From Candidatus Helicobacter avicola (GTDB taxonomy: Bacteria > Campylobacterota > Campylobacteria > Campylobacterales > Helicobacteraceae), in assembly GCA_019112865.1 (NCBI GenBank), contig DXIN01000014.1, forward strand, positions 1-64,000: a stretch of DNA of 64,000 nt, given 5' to 3'. The notes under the pieces were generated by a model. It did no database searches, was not told the DNA's origin, and saw only the letters and a program-made list of their open reading frames with translations. Below, piece after piece: positions 42,882 to 53,912 of this stretch (the stretch's first letter is position 1; each line of letters begins with the position of its first letter). A program made the position numbers and the translations under genes.

Positions 42882-45800
42882 ATGCCAAAACGCACAGACA
42901 TTCACACCATTTTACTCATTGGCTCTGGACCTATCATCATCGGGCAGGCGTGTGAGTTTGACTATTCAGGCACACAAGCAGCCAAGACGCTAAAGGCTCT
43001 TGGCTATCGCGTGGTGCTTATTAACTCCAATCCTGCTACGATTATGACGGATCCAGACTTTGCAGACCGCACTTATATCGAGCCTATCACAGAGGAAGTC
43101 ATCGCTACTATCATCAAGCAAGAGAGTATCGATGCGATACTGCCTACTATGGGCGGACAGACCGCACTCAATGTGGCGATGAGTATGCATGAGCGCGGAA
43201 TGCTAGAAGGCGTGCAATTTTTGGGGGCTAAACCAGAGGCGATTAAGAAAGGCGAGGATAGACAGGCATTCAAAGAGGCTATGCTAAAAATCGGTATGGA
43301 CTTGCCAAAGTCGCGCTATGCCTACACGATAGAGGAAGCCATTGATGCGGCAAAAGAAATCGGATTTCCGCTTATTATCCGCGCGAGTTTTACCCTTGCT
43401 GGTGGGGGCAGTGGTGTGGCGTATAATATCGATGAGTTTAAGGTATTAGCACAAAATGGTTTGGATACTAGCCCGATAAATGAGATTCTCATCGAAGAGT
43501 CGCTGCTTGGGTGGAAAGAGTTTGAAATGGAGGTTATCCGCGATAGAAATGATAACTGCATTATTGTGTGTAGCATTGAGAATCTTGACCCTATGGGCGT
43601 GCATACAGGGGATTCTATCACGATAGCTCCTGCACTCACACTCACGGATAAAGAATACCAACGCATGCGTGATGCGTCCTTTAAAATCCTGCGTGAAATC
43701 GGCGTGGATACAGGCGGGAGCAATGTGCAGTTTGCGATAAATCCGCAAAATGGTAGAATGACTGTGATTGAGATGAATCCGCGTGTATCGCGTAGCTCTG
43801 CCCTTGCTTCTAAAGCCACAGGCTATCCCATAGCCAAAGTCGCTACACTCCTAGCCGTGGGCTATACCCTAGATGAAATCACAAACGACATCACAGGCAC
43901 ACCAGCGAGCTTTGAGCCTAGCATTGATTATATTGTTACTAAGATTCCACGATTTACCTTTGAGAAATTCCCACAGGCAGATTCTACGCTCACAACCTCG
44001 ATGAAGTCTATTGGCGAGGTGATGGCGATTGGTGGGAGCTTTAAAGAATCTTTGCAAAAGGCATTGTGTAGTTTAGAGACAGGGATATTTGGGTTTAATC
44101 CTATCAGCGGGGATTTGAGTGAGATTCAGCGTGAGATTCGCCGTCCCAACGCCCACAGACTGCTTTATATCGCCGAAGCCTTTAGAAATGGCGTGAGCGT
44201 GGCAGAGGTGCAGGAGTGGAGCAAAATCGATGCATATTTCTTGCACCAAATTGCCGAGATTATCGCGTTTGAGGGCGAAATCACCTTTGAATCTCTGCAA
44301 GATAGGGCATTTTTGCGACAAGCAAAGCAGTATGGATTTAGCGATAAAATGCTGGCGTTTTTAGTCAATAAAAATGAGGGGCTGGAGCTCAGAGAAGAGG
44401 ATATATACACCCTGCGACAGAGACTAGGGGTGCAGCTGCGATATAATGAAGTGGATACTTGTGCCGCAGAGTTTGCCACACAGACGGCGTATCTCTATGG
44501 CACAATGCCTTTTAGCACAGAATCTATGGCGATGATAGAATCTAGTGCAGGGTTGCAGAATCTAGATTCTAAAGGTTTGGCAGAATCTGCCATTTCACAA
44601 GATTCTAGAGATTCTATAAATGATAAAGCAGTAATGCGAGAATCTATTGGGCGGCAGGATTTTGGAGATAAAATCGGTGTTTTGGAGCACGAGGCGAGGG
44701 AGTTACCTAAGGCGGTAATGACCGATGCCGAGGGCGAACAATCGCCGATTTTAGCCCAAAAGCCAACGCCCTCTAAAGTGCTTATCATAGGAGGGGGACC
44801 AAATAGAATCGGTCAAGGCATCGAGTTTGATTATTGCTGTGTCCATGCGAGTTTTGCACTTAAAGATATGGGAGTGCAAAGCATTATGTATAACTGCAAT
44901 CCCGAGACAGTCAGCACGGATTATGACACGAGCGATACTCTGTATTTTGAGCCTATCACTTTAGAGTGTGTGCGGAGTGTGATTGAGCGTGAAAAGCCCG
45001 ATGGCGTTATTGTGCATTTTGGTGGGCAGACACCGCTTAAGCTTGCAAAATCGCTAAGCCTCATAGGTGCGCAAATCATTGGCACAAGTGCGAAAGTCAT
45101 CGATATAGCCGAGGATAGGGAGAAATTCGCCGCGTTTGTGGAAAAGCACGCGCTTTTGCAGCCCAAAAACGGCATCGCACGCACTAAAGAGGAGGCATAT
45201 AGTATCGCCAATGCACTTGGATTCCCCGTGCTGGTGCGCCCGAGCTATGTGCTTGGCGGACGTGCTATGCGAATCGTGGATAATGTCGAGGAGCTGCGCA
45301 CTTATATGGAAGAAGCAGTGAGGGTCAGTGAAGATTCACCGGTGTTGATTGATAAATTCCTAGATTCTGCGCTGGAGCTAGATGTGGATTGCATTAGTGA
45401 TGGCAAAGATGTGTATATTGGGGGTATTATGCAGCATATTGAAGAAGCGGGGATACATAGTGGAGATAGTGCGAGTTGTCTGCCGCCTTTTAGTATAGAT
45501 TCTGCTATATTAAAGCGCATAGAATCTACCACCGCCACAATCGCTCTCAATCTAGGTGTAGTAGGGCTTATGAATGTGCAGTATGCTATCTACCAAGATG
45601 AACTCTATCTCATCGAGGTCAATCCTAGGGCTTCACGCACTGTGCCTTTTGTCTCCAAAGCTACAGGGATACCACTAGCTAAAGTCGCCACGCGCGTGAT
45701 GTGGCAGGGTGATTTGCGCGAGGCTTTGACGTATTATGATAACTTTGGCAATGTCGATTTTTCGGGCGAGATTCTAAAACATAAGCCCCTAAAATCCGTG

Positions 45801-46355
45801 GCGATCAAAGAATCCATTTTCCCATTCAATAAGCTTAGCGGCGCAGATATGTCGCTAGGTCCAGAGATGAAAAGCACGGGCGAAGTGATGGGAATCTCAC
45901 AAGATGTGGGTGTGAGCTTTGCTAAATCCCAAATCGCGTGCAAAAATGCTATACCTTCAAGCGGCAAGGTATTCATCTCACTAAGCCAACGCGACAAGCA
46001 AGCTGGCTGCGAGCTTGCCAAAAAGCTTTTGGCACTAGGCTTTAGCCTCTGTGCTACGGGCGGCACACACAGGGCGTTTGCGAGTGAGGGCATAGAATCC
46101 GAGCTCGTGCTCAAAATCAGCGAGGGGCGTCCAAATATCACGGATTTGATGACAAACCACGAAATCGCAATGGCGATAAACACGAGCGATACACGATCAA
46201 ACAAGGGCGATACGGCACTCATCCGTGCGCAGATTCTCAAAGACAATATCCCATACTTCACCACGCTTAGCGCGGCAAATATGGCAGTCTTAGCCCTTGA
46301 GGCGATGAGCGATAAGGATATCAACCAAGCCATCGCCCTGCAGGATTTTCTATAA
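42882..46355 (+). CDS. carB: Carbamoyl phosphate synthase large subunit with expanded linker
   Basis: Makes carbamoyl phosphate for pyrimidines and arginine. The two ATP-grasp halves are intact: [24 protein letters not shown] in the first, [26 protein letters not shown] in the second, and a C-terminal MGS-like regulatory domain. At 1157 residues it is about 75-85 longer than usual. The excess is the linker before the second half (coded by about 44490-44770), rich in Glu/Asp-Ser pairs and coded by repeated AGAATCT/AGATTCT. The enzyme should tolerate an insert there. It heads a run carB-xseB-trpDCFBA. Confidence 0.97.
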   Translation: MPKRTDIHTILLIGSGPIIIGQACEFDYSGTQAAKTLKALGYRVVLINSNPATIMTDPDFADRTYIEPITEEVIATIIKQESIDAILPTMGGQTALNVAMSMHERGMLEGVQFLGAKPEAIKKGEDRQAFKEAMLKIGMDLPKSRYAYTIEEAIDAAKEIGFPLIIRASFTLAGGGSGVAYNIDEFKVLAQNGLDTSPINEILIEESLLGWKEFEMEVIRDRNDNCIIVCSIENLDPMGVHTGDSITIAPALTLTDKEYQRMRDASFKILREIGVDTGGSNVQFAINPQNGRMTVIEMNPRVSRSSALASKATGYPIAKVATLLAVGYTLDEITNDITGTPASFEPSIDYIVTKIPRFTFEKFPQADSTLTTSMKSIGEVMAIGGSFKESLQKALCSLETGIFGFNPISGDLSEIQREIRRPNAHRLLYIAEAFRNGVSVAEVQEWSKIDAYFLHQIAEIIAFEGEITFESLQDRAFLRQAKQYGFSDKMLAFLVNKNEGLELREEDIYTLRQRLGVQLRYNEVDTCAAEFATQTAYLYGTMPFSTESMAMIESSAGLQNLDSKGLAESAISQDSRDSINDKAVMRESIGRQDFGDKIGVLEHEARELPKAVMTDAEGEQSPILAQKPTPSKVLIIGGGPNRIGQGIEFDYCCVHASFALKDMGVQSIMYNCNPETVSTDYDTSDTLYFEPITLECVRSVIEREKPDGVIVHFGGQTPLKLAKSLSLIGAQIIGTSAKVIDIAEDREKFAAFVEKHALLQPKNGIARTKEEAYSIANALGFPVLVRPSYVLGGRAMRIVDNVEELRTYMEEAVRVSEDSPVLIDKFLDSALELDVDCISDGKDVYIGGIMQHIEEAGIHSGDSASCLPPFSIDSAILKRIESTTATIALNLGVVGLMNVQYAIYQDELYLIEVNPRASRTVPFVSKATGIPLAKVATRVMWQGDLREALTYYDNFGNVDFSGEILKHKPLKSVAIKESIFPFNKLSGADMSLGPEMKSTGEVMGISQDVGVSFAKSQIACKNAIPSSGKVFISLSQRDKQAGCELAKKLLALGFSLCATGGTHRAFASEGIESELVLKISEGRPNITDLMTNHEIAMAINTSDTRSNKGDTALIRAQILKDNIPYFTTLSAANMAVLALEAMSDKDINQAIALQDFL

Positions 46356-46382
46356 ATAGTGATAGTAGCTAAAGGAGGGATA

Positions 46383-46589
46383 ATGAGCAATACACAAGAT
46401 CCAAAGAGTTTTGAAGAGCTTGTTGAGAATGCCAAAGACATCATCACGCGATTAGGACAAAGTGATATAAATCTCAAAGAGGGCTTAGAGCTTTATAAAA
46501 GTGGTGTAGAAACTTTAAAAAAAGCCCAAGAAATGCTAGAATCGGCTAAGTTAGAATTTGAGGAGATTGGGAAGTCTGATGATAAGTGA
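46383..46589 (+). CDS. xseB: Exodeoxyribonuclease VII small subunit
   Basis: A 68-residue helical protein (KSFEELVENAKDIITRLGQSDINLKEGLELYKSGVETLKKAQEML) of the XseB family, partner of XseA in single-stranded DNA degradation. AAAGGAGG precedes ATG 46383; the open frame upstream (46359) is not used. It overlaps trpD by 11 bases. XseA is not in this window. Confidence 0.93.
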   Translation: MSNTQDPKSFEELVENAKDIITRLGQSDINLKEGLELYKSGVETLKKAQEMLESAKLEFEEIGKSDDK

Positions 46590-47616
46590 TGATACAAAAC
46601 ATTTGATGATACAAGAAGCTATTATACAGCTTTCGCATAGAGAAAATCTTAGCTTTGAACAAGCCCAAGAAGTGATGAATGAGATTATGCGTGGTGAGGC
46701 AAGCGCAGTGCAAATGTCGGCATATCTTACTGCATTAGCCCTCAAAGGCGAGAGTATCGAGGAGATTACTGCATCGGCAAAGAGTATGCGTGCGCATTGC
46801 GTGAAGCTACTACACAATATGGACGTATTAGAAATCGTAGGCACCGGAGGCGATGGGTCAAATTCCTTTAATATCTCCACGACTGCTGCAATCGTCGTCT
46901 CTAGCGCAGGTGTGAGTGTAGCCAAGCACGGCAATCGCGCCGCGTCCTCTAAGAGCGGAGCAGCGGATATGCTAGAGGCTCTGGGTGTGAATATCGCCCT
47001 CTCGCCTGAACAATCCCAAGCCCTCTTGCAAAAAATCAATATCTGCTTTTTGTTTGCACAAAACTACCACATTTCAATGAAATATGTCGCGCCTATCCGT
47101 AAGGAGCTTGGCATCAAGACGATTTTTAATATCCTAGGTCCGCTATGCAATCCCGCTGGGGCAAATATGGAGCTTATGGGCGTGTATGATGAGAGCCTTG
47201 TAGAGCCTTTAGCCAAAGTGATGTGCAATCTAGGTGTCAAACGCGGTATGGTCGTCTATGGCAAGGATAGGCTTGATGAAATCTCAATGAGTGCGCCCAC
47301 GAAAGTGTGCGAGATAGATAATGGTAAATTCAGTATGTATGAGATAAATCCAAATGATGTGGGTTATGAGTATTGTGCTAAAGACGCGCTCAAGGGTGGG
47401 GACGCAAGGGAGAATGCACAGATTGCCAGAGAGATTCTCTATGGCGAGCAAAGGGGTGCGAAACGCGAGGCGGTGTGCTTCAATGCTGGAGCGGCACTCT
47501 ATATCGCCAAAAAAGCCTTAAATATACAAGAGGGTGTGAGAATGGCAGAGAATCTCATCGATGAAGGCACAGCTAGCAGGCAATTAGAACGATTTATCAC
47601 AGAGAGCAATCGATGA
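46579..47616 (+). CDS. trpD: Anthranilate phosphoribosyltransferase
   Basis: A 345-residue type III phosphoribosyltransferase joining anthranilate and PRPP. The PRPP loop GTGGDGSNSFNISTTAAIV, KHGNRAASSKSGAADMLEALG and the ILGPLCNPA segment are conserved. It starts inside xseB and overlaps trpC by four bases. Confidence 0.96.
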   Translation: MISDDTKHLMIQEAIIQLSHRENLSFEQAQEVMNEIMRGEASAVQMSAYLTALALKGESIEEITASAKSMRAHCVKLLHNMDVLEIVGTGGDGSNSFNISTTAAIVVSSAGVSVAKHGNRAASSKSGAADMLEALGVNIALSPEQSQALLQKINICFLFAQNYHISMKYVAPIRKELGIKTIFNILGPLCNPAGANMELMGVYDESLVEPLAKVMCNLGVKRGMVVYGKDRLDEISMSAPTKVCEIDNGKFSMYEINPNDVGYEYCAKDALKGGDARENAQIAREILYGEQRGAKREAVCFNAGAALYIAKKALNIQEGVRMAENLIDEGTASRQLERFITESNR

Positions 47617-48404
47617 ATATTTTAGAGCAAATAGCACAGGATACAAAAGCTCGTGTGGCACACAAAAAAATACAAAAATCGCTAGAATCTGTGCGAGCAG
47701 AGGCTTTGGCATTGCAGAGAGATTGCGGGCGGTTTGAAAAAGCTTTGCTAAAGAAAGGAATGAGCTTTATTTGTGAAGTCAAAAAAGCCTCACCATCGCA
47801 AGGCTTGATAGCCAAAGATTTTGATCCTGTGCAGATTGCTATGACATACCAAGAGGCAGGGGCGCGATGTATTTCTTGTCTCACAGAGCCAACATATTTT
47901 TTGGGCAGTGATAACCACCTAGAAGCGATAGCCAAACGCGTGAATCTGCCCATATTGCGCAAAGATTTCGTGATTGATCCTTATATGATTTATGAGGCGA
48001 AGCTCCTTGGGGCAAGTGCGGTGTTGCTGATAGTGGCAATGCTAGAACGTTCGCAATTGCAAGAATACCTAGAGATAGCCCACACTCTAGGGCTTTGTGT
48101 GCTTACAGAGGTGCATGATGAGGAAGAATTGTGCGTGGCGTTGGATTCTAAAGCGCGTATCATCGGAGTGAATAATCGGGATTTGCGCGATTTTAGTGTG
48201 GATATTCATACGAGCACGAGACTTGCTACGCTCATTCCCGATGAGGTCGTGCGCGTGAGTGAGAGTGGCATACGAAGTGCCAATGAGGTGCAAATGTTAG
48301 AATCTAGTGGGTTTGATGCAGTGCTTATAGGACAGACACTAATGAGTGTGGCAGATAAAGGCGCAACATTAGCGATGTTACGCGCTAAGGATATGAATCT
48401 ATGA
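47613..48404 (+). CDS. trpC: Indole-3-glycerol phosphate synthase
   Basis: A 263-residue TIM barrel closing the indole ring. Signatures: FICEVKKASPSQGLI, CISCLTEPTYFLGS, LPILRKDFVIDPYMIYEA, GVNNRDLRDFSVDI and SESGIRS. It is free-standing; in H. pylori trpC and trpF are fused. It overlaps trpF by four bases (ATGA). Confidence 0.96.
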   Translation: MNILEQIAQDTKARVAHKKIQKSLESVRAEALALQRDCGRFEKALLKKGMSFICEVKKASPSQGLIAKDFDPVQIAMTYQEAGARCISCLTEPTYFLGSDNHLEAIAKRVNLPILRKDFVIDPYMIYEAKLLGASAVLLIVAMLERSQLQEYLEIAHTLGLCVLTEVHDEEELCVALDSKARIIGVNNRDLRDFSVDIHTSTRLATLIPDEVVRVSESGIRSANEVQMLESSGFDAVLIGQTLMSVADKGATLAMLRAKDMNL

Positions 48405-49024
48405 GGATTAAAACTTGTGGGCTTTTTCGGCAAGAGGATATTGCATTTGCTAATACACTAAAACCAGATTTTGTGGGTTTTGTCTTTGCTCCTAGCAGGC
48501 GTCAAATCAGCTTTGCTAAAGCGCGTGAGCTCAAAAAACATCTCATAGATTCTATCCAAGTCGTGGGGGTATTTGTCGATAGTCCTAAAGAGAGGATTTA
48601 TGAGATTGCTAAGGAGGGAGTTATTGAGATGATTCAGCTGCATGGGGAGGAGAGTGAGGAGTATATCAGTGAGCTAAAAGTCCTGTGTGGCTTGCCTATC
48701 ATCAAAGCTGTGCGTGTGCGCAATGTGCAGGATTTAGGTGTGGTAAGTAGTGGTGCGGATTATATGCTCTATGATGCTCCAAATGCAGGAAGTGGTGTGT
48801 GCTTTGATTGGGGGTTTTTGGAGGGGTTTTGTGCTAAGAAGCCTTATTTTTTAGCAGGTGGGATTGCTACAGACAATCTCACGCAAGCTATGAGGCTAAA
48901 ACCCTATGCAATCGATATTTCAAGTGGGATAGAATCTCATGGATTGAAGGATTTTGAGAAAATGGCGCACATTATACGGGTAGTTAGGGAATTTCCAAGC
49001 ACTAATGAGAATCTAAGCAATTAG
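48401..49024 (+). CDS. trpF: Phosphoribosylanthranilate isomerase
   Basis: A 207-residue TIM barrel that performs the Amadori rearrangement. The motifs [12 protein letters not shown] (catalytic Cys), [17 protein letters not shown] and the C-terminal LAGGIATDN, then DISSGIE are present. It is a separate gene from trpC. Confidence 0.95.
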   Translation: MRIKTCGLFRQEDIAFANTLKPDFVGFVFAPSRRQISFAKARELKKHLIDSIQVVGVFVDSPKERIYEIAKEGVIEMIQLHGEESEEYISELKVLCGLPIIKAVRVRNVQDLGVVSSGADYMLYDAPNAGSGVCFDWGFLEGFCAKKPYFLAGGIATDNLTQAMRLKPYAIDISSGIESHGLKDFEKMAHIIRVVREFPSTNENLSN

Positions 49025-49032
49025 GAGAAAAA

Positions 49033-50217
49033 ATGAATAAAGCGTATTTTGGGGAATTTGGTGGGCAGTTTGTGCCTGAAGTGCTAATGCAAGCATTGCT
49101 AGAGCTTGAGGCGGCGTATGTGCATTATAAAAACGATGAGAACTTTGTGCGTGAGCTAAGGACTTTGTTACGAGAGTATGTCAATCGCCCTTCGCCGCTG
49201 TATTTCGCTAAGGCTATGAGCGAGAATCTAGGTGGGGCAAAAATCTATCTCAAACGCGAAGATCTCAACCACACAGGCTCACACAAGATTAACAACGCGC
49301 TAGGACAGGCATTGCTCGCCAAAAAAATGGGCAAAACGCGTCTCATAGCCGAGACAGGCGCAGGACAGCATGGCGTGGCTACTGCGACAGCCGCGGCACT
49401 TTTGGGTATGGAGTGTGAGATATTTATGGGTGCGGAAGATACACAACGTCAAGCACTCAATGTCTATCGTATGAATCTTCTAGGCGCGAAGGTCAATGCC
49501 GTAGAGAGTGGCACGGCGACACTCAAAGACGCGGTATCCGAAACACTCAAAGAATGGACGCGCCGCATCGCTGATACGCACTATGTGCTTGGCTCGGTGA
49601 TGGGTCCGCACCCATTTCCCACGATTGTGCGGGATTTCCAAGCGATCATCTCTCAAGAAATACGAGAACAGATTTTAGGTCTTGAGGGGCGTGTGCCTGA
49701 TGTAGTGGTTGCATGTGTGGGTGGAGGCTCTAATGCGATTGGGGCATTCTATCATTTTTTGGAGGATTCACAGGTGGCACTTGTGGGGTGCGAGGGTGCG
49801 GGTGAGGGCATATATACGCCTAGGAGTGCGGCAACATTGAGTGTAGGCAAAGTGGGGATTTTCCATGGTATGAAGTCATATTTTTGTCAAAATAACTATG
49901 GGCAAATCGCGCCGGTGCATTGTATCTCGGCGGGATTAGACTATCCGGGGATAGGACCAGAGCACGCGTATTTGCGAGATAGTGGGCGCGCTAGCTATGT
50001 GCCTATCACAGATGTGGAGGCAGTGGAGGCATTTGAATACTTGACGAAGCTAGAGGGGATCATACCAGCGATTGAGAGTGCGCACGCGCTAGCATATGCG
50101 CGCAAGGTAGCGCCAACTATGCCAAAGGATAGTATCATCGTGGTGAATCTCTCTGGCAGAGGCGATAAAGACTGCGCGGCAATGGCGCGATATAGAGGAG
50201 TGGCAATCGATGAATGA
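49033..50217 (+). CDS. trpB: Tryptophan synthase beta subunit
   Basis: A 394-residue PLP enzyme combining indole with serine. PLP-Lys in [13 protein letters not shown], the phosphate-binding [18 protein letters not shown] and the C-terminal NLSGRGDKD are all conserved. TTAGGAG precedes the ATG; it overlaps trpA by eight bases. Confidence 0.97.
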   Translation: MNKAYFGEFGGQFVPEVLMQALLELEAAYVHYKNDENFVRELRTLLREYVNRPSPLYFAKAMSENLGGAKIYLKREDLNHTGSHKINNALGQALLAKKMGKTRLIAETGAGQHGVATATAAALLGMECEIFMGAEDTQRQALNVYRMNLLGAKVNAVESGTATLKDAVSETLKEWTRRIADTHYVLGSVMGPHPFPTIVRDFQAIISQEIREQILGLEGRVPDVVVACVGGGSNAIGAFYHFLEDSQVALVGCEGAGEGIYTPRSAATLSVGKVGIFHGMKSYFCQNNYGQIAPVHCISAGLDYPGIGPEHAYLRDSGRASYVPITDVEAVEAFEYLTKLEGIIPAIESAHALAYARKVAPTMPKDSIIVVNLSGRGDKDCAAMARYRGVAIDE

Positions 50218-51001
50218 GATTTTTAAGGACAATAAGGCATTTATCCCTTTTATCACTTGTGGTTATCCAAGCCTAGAGGTGAGTGAGGAGATCATCTACG
50301 CACTAGCAGATAATGGCGCGGATCTCATCGAGCTTGGCATTCCTTTCTCTGATCCTGTGGCAGAGGGGGCTGTGATCCAAAAAGCAAGCGAGGAAGCACT
50401 CAAAAATGGTGTGAGCACAGAGGCGGTGTTTGAGATGGTGGCGCGCGTTCGCAAGAGAAGCGATGTAGCGCTGGCATTTATGACTTATGCTAATGTCGTG
50501 TTTTCGTATGGGAGCAGGGAGTTTATGCAAAAGGCACAGGATCTGGGAATAGTCGCGCTGCTGCTGCCTGATGTGCCCTTTGAGGAGAAGGGGGAGTTTG
50601 AGGCGGTGTGTGAGGAGCATGGCATACAGCTTATTTCCTTTGTCGCGCCTACTTCGCAACAGAGACTGGAGCGGATCATCAAAGAGGCACGGGGTTTTGT
50701 GTATTGCGTGTCTTCGTTTGGGGTTACGGGCGTGCGTGAGAATATCAGTGCAGATGTGGAAGCGATGGTGGATTCTATCAAGCGTATTCGCGATATACCG
50801 GTGGCTGTGGGGTTTGGGATCTCTAATCCCGAGCAGGCGAGATCAATCAGCCAATATGCCGATGGCGTGGTGGTAGGGAGTGCTATCGTCAAGCTTTGTG
50901 CGCAATACGGCAAGGACGCTCCAAAGCATATCGGTATGTATGCTAAAGCAATGAAGCAAGCAATGCAAGAATCCGTCGCAAATGGTATGGGTAAGTCATA
51001 G
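50210..51001 (+). CDS. trpA: Tryptophan synthase alpha subunit
   Basis: A 263-residue TIM barrel releasing indole from indole-glycerol phosphate. Catalytic Glu in [14 protein letters not shown] and Asp in LLPDVPFEE; phosphate site [11 protein letters not shown]. It is last in the operon. No clear terminator follows; the convergent tRNA-Ala gene is 13 bases away. Confidence 0.97.
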   Translation: MNEIFKDNKAFIPFITCGYPSLEVSEEIIYALADNGADLIELGIPFSDPVAEGAVIQKASEEALKNGVSTEAVFEMVARVRKRSDVALAFMTYANVVFSYGSREFMQKAQDLGIVALLLPDVPFEEKGEFEAVCEEHGIQLISFVAPTSQQRLERIIKEARGFVYCVSSFGVTGVRENISADVEAMVDSIKRIRDIPVAVGFGISNPEQARSISQYADGVVVGSAIVKLCAQYGKDAPKHIGMYAKAMKQAMQESVANGMGKS

Positions 51002-51014
51002 GTTTTGCGGAGAG

Positions 51015-51090
51015 TGGTGGAGTGTAGGGGGGTCGAACCCCTGACCTCAACGCTGCCAGCGTTGCGCTCTCCCAGCTGAGCTAACACCCC
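51015..51090 (-). tRNA. tRNA-Ala (GGC)
   Basis: Anticodon loop CTGGCAG with anticodon GGC; acceptor GGGGTGT/ACACTCC with the G3-U70 pair that marks alanine; CCA encoded. Confidence 0.97.
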
Positions 51091-51133
51091 AAAGCAAGAG
51101 GGCAATTATAACTACAAAGACTTTAAAGCTACA

Positions 51134-51838
51134 TTAAGGGTGTGGATTGCACTCTGCATAATGTTTGGCATAAGTCTCTTGCATAAGAGATTCTAGCTTG
51201 TCATACCATTTCTCATCGTTAAAATCTGGGGTAAAAGCCTCAAGCACTACCATACGCGCTTTGTTCGTCTGCGAGGAGATGGGCGATGTGTCATACATCT
51301 TGCGTGTATTGATAAGTAGTATAGGCTGAATTTTGAGATTGAGCTTTTGGGCGAGGATCTTGGCACCGGGTTTGAAGGGGAGTAGTTTTTCATTGCCTCT
51401 GCCTCTTGTGCCTTCTGGGAATATCACAATAGGGCGATTTTGGGCTAACTTTTCCTTGGCTTGTTTGAGGAGGAAAATAATACCATTTTTATCCTCGCGA
51501 TCTATCAAAATCATTTCAGGTAGTGTAAGCGCAAGCCCATACAGCGGAACCTCTCCTAGCTGTTTTTTTGCTACCCAGCAGATATTACTAGGGTGAAAAC
51601 CCTCCAAAAACATAATATCATTCACGCTCTGGTGATTGAGCACAATGAGCTGCGCGCTCGTGTCAAACTCCCCTATTTGCTCGATTTTAAAGCCATTGAG
51701 CGCAAAAAAATAGCGACATTGTAGCCGTGCCTTCCTGCCATTTTGGCGATGACGCGTGAAAAAAATCTGCAAAATAATCACTGGCAAATACACCAAAATA
51801 GTTAGCGTGGCAAAAATCCCCCTAATCTTTGCTAACAT
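51134..51838 (-). CDS. plsC: 1-acylglycerol-3-phosphate acyltransferase
   Basis: A 234-residue membrane-associated PlsC-type acyltransferase producing phosphatidic acid. HX4D motif in NHQSVND, substrate loop FPEGTRGRG and the FKPGAK segment are clear; the first 25 residues form one helix. It overlaps the upstream gene by 17 bases. Confidence 0.93.
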   Translation of the reverse strand: MLAKIRGIFATLTILVYLPVIILQIFFTRHRQNGRKARLQCRYFFALNGFKIEQIGEFDTSAQLIVLNHQSVNDIMFLEGFHPSNICWVAKKQLGEVPLYGLALTLPEMILIDREDKNGIIFLLKQAKEKLAQNRPIVIFPEGTRGRGNEKLLPFKPGAKILAQKLNLKIQPILLINTRKMYDTSPISSQTNKARMVVLEAFTPDFNDEKWYDKLESLMQETYAKHYAECNPHP

Positions 51839-52985
51839 ACTCGCTCCTTACCCAACCAATTTGAGAATCCCCAATAAGCACCTTATAGAGCAGCACCTCC
51901 TGTCCTTGCAAATCCATTTTTCGCTCTCCCACGATCTGTGCGGGCGTGTCAGATTCTATAATGCGCACGATTGTTGAATCTTTCATTGGTAGGATACTCA
52001 CTGCCGCACCGGATTTAAGCACGCCGTAGATGTTGTTAAACGCGAGATTGTAGATGAGCACTCCGCACAAAAGCGCTACAATAAACAAAAAAATCTTATA
52101 ATGTTTCCAAAGAAAAAGCCCCAAAAAGAGCGCAATAAGCACCCCCAAAATCACAAGCTTAAAGAGCGCGTAGCTCGCCTTGGGGTTGAGATCGCTCTGT
52201 GTGCTTACAAGTTCGGAGCTTACTACCACGATAGGGATATGCACGCTTTCAAAACGGCGCAAATCAGGATTAAAATATTCAAACAAAAGTTCGCGTAAAT
52301 CCTTTGGGACTACCACATAGTAGATTCCATACACACTACCATCATCGCGTTGTTTTAACTCTTCAAAACCTTGCGTCTCAAAACCTTTAATGGTCATATT
52401 GTTGAGATTTTGGCTTTGTATTTCAAATTCAAAGATAACGATATTGTGCGTATCATCGTGGCTTTGACTTCTGCTTCGCAAAAGCTTAAAGTTATTGCCC
52501 AAAACCCCTATATATCGCGTATTGCTACGCAAATCAATAGCGTTGAGTGCGATAGAATCTACACGTGCATTTTCCTCATAACTCCCATCAGCAGCCAAAG
52601 CCGTGGCATTAAGCGCGGGTATGTTTGCAGAAGAAGATTTTATCTTAAATCCGTAAGTGGCTTGCAAGCTTCCAGAATCTGTGGCTTTCCAGCTGACACT
52701 CTTGGTTTGGAGTTCGATTTTATCACGCGCAATTTTGTCAAAACTACTACCCTTTAGACTTGCTCCAGCAAAGAGGGAGACCTCATAGGTTACAAATACT
52801 TCCTGTCCGACATAAATGGTTTGGTCTTGAAGGTTAGTAAGGGTTTTTAGATAGATGATTTTTGGTCGTGCTGAATCTAAACCCTGTATGTCTTCTACCG
52901 CAGATGTTATGATGATATTGCTTGCCACAAAGGCTAAAATCATCAAAGCCCTATACCATAATCGCATCATCAATCGCATCATCAT
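51822..52985 (-). CDS. Membrane protein with C-terminal SH3-like domain
   Basis: A 387-residue protein: signal or anchor at residues ~10-30, a large periplasmic beta-rich region, two adjacent TM helices (about 275-325; LVILGVLIALFLGLFLW and IFLFIVALLCGVLIYNLAF), then a C-terminal SH3-like domain (GAAVSILPMKDSTIVRIIESDTPAQIVGERKMDL...GWVRSEYVSKD). The N-terminal part recalls BatD-type proteins, but that is not firm. It overlaps purQ by four bases, so it is coupled to purine genes without an obvious link. Confidence 0.78.
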   Translation of the reverse strand: MMMRLMMRLWYRALMILAFVASNIIITSAVEDIQGLDSARPKIIYLKTLTNLQDQTIYVGQEVFVTYEVSLFAGASLKGSSFDKIARDKIELQTKSVSWKATDSGSLQATYGFKIKSSSANIPALNATALAADGSYEENARVDSIALNAIDLRSNTRYIGVLGNNFKLLRSRSQSHDDTHNIVIFEFEIQSQNLNNMTIKGFETQGFEELKQRDDGSVYGIYYVVVPKDLRELLFEYFNPDLRRFESVHIPIVVVSSELVSTQSDLNPKASYALFKLVILGVLIALFLGLFLWKHYKIFLFIVALLCGVLIYNLAFNNIYGVLKSGAAVSILPMKDSTIVRIIESDTPAQIVGERKMDLQGQEVLLYKVLIGDSQIGWVRSEYVSKD

Positions 52986-53662
52986 TGCTCGTGTTTTGTG
53001 GTCGTGGCATTTTTGTAAAGGTTTGTAAGCATTTCTAGTCCATCTAGCCCACCTAGTATGGATTCTATCGCGCGTTCTGGGTGAGGCATAAGCCCAAAGA
53101 CATTTTTATGCTCATTGCAGATTCCAGCGATATTTGCCACAGAACCATTAGGATTATCCACATAAGTGAGCAGAATCTGCCCATTATCCTCTAGTGTTAG
53201 CAACGATTGCTCATCAATGAAGTAGCAACCATCGGCATGTGCGATTGGCAAGGAAATAATGCTATTTTCTTGATAATGGCGCAAAAACGCGTTATTGGTG
53301 TTTTTGACGCAAAGCTTTTGGTTTTGGCTAATAAAGTGCAAATTTTCATTGCGTTTGAGTGCTCCGGGCAATAGCCTTGCTTCACACAGAATCTGAAAGC
53401 CATTGCAAATCCCTAGCACATAGCCACCTTGTGCGGCAAATTCACTCACAGCCTGCATTATAGGCGAGAATCTTGCTATGGCTCCACTGCGTAAATAATC
53501 CCCATAGCTAAACCCACCCGGCACGATTACAAGTTTCGTATCTTTAGGCAAGCAATGCTCCTGATGCCATACAATCGTATAGGGCGCACCTATGAGCTTG
53601 TAGGCATACGCCATATCCATTTCGCAATTAGTCCCGGGAAACTGCAGTATCGCGACACTCAT
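52982..53662 (-). CDS. purQ: FGAM synthase subunit PurQ
   Basis: A 226-residue glutamine amidotransferase supplying ammonia to PurL. Motifs: LQFPGTNCEMDMA, PGGFSYGDYLRSGAIA, nucleophile Cys in GICNGFQILCEA and HPERAIE. It starts directly after purS. PurL is not in this window. Confidence 0.96.
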   Translation of the reverse strand: MSVAILQFPGTNCEMDMAYAYKLIGAPYTIVWHQEHCLPKDTKLVIVPGGFSYGDYLRSGAIARFSPIMQAVSEFAAQGGYVLGICNGFQILCEARLLPGALKRNENLHFISQNQKLCVKNTNNAFLRHYQENSIISLPIAHADGCYFIDEQSLLTLEDNGQILLTYVDNPNGSVANIAGICNEHKNVFGLMPHPERAIESILGGLDGLEMLTNLYKNATTTKHEQ

Positions 53663-53902
53663 TTATTCACTCATCACTTGATAATCTTCAATAACCGTGT
53701 TGGCTAAAAGTTCTTGGCACATTTTCTCCACCTCAGCAATCGCGCGAGATTTATTATCAGAATCTATCTCTAACACGATTTGCTTTGCTATTTTGACATT
53801 TTTGACATTACTAAAGCTATGCGCCAAAAGCGCGTGATGAATAGCTTTAGCCTGTGGGTCTAGGACACCATTTTTGAGTGTAATGAGGGCTTTTATCTCC
53901 AT
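53663..53902 (-). CDS. purS: FGAM synthase subunit PurS
   Basis: A 79-residue protein (LITLKNGVLDPQAKAIHHAL, ending ANTVIEDYQV) that assembles PurL and PurQ. Position between purC and purQ supports the call. Confidence 0.95.
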   Translation of the reverse strand: MEIKALITLKNGVLDPQAKAIHHALLAHSFSNVKNVKIAKQIVLEIDSDNKSRAIAEVEKMCQELLANTVIEDYQVMSE

Positions 53903-53912
53903 ATAATAATCC

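Noticed and set aside
44515-44770. Intein or mobile domain in CarB
   Set aside because: The insert is only about 75-85 residues, with no splicing motifs (no Cys/Ser...His-Asn pattern); it looks like a low-complexity linker.
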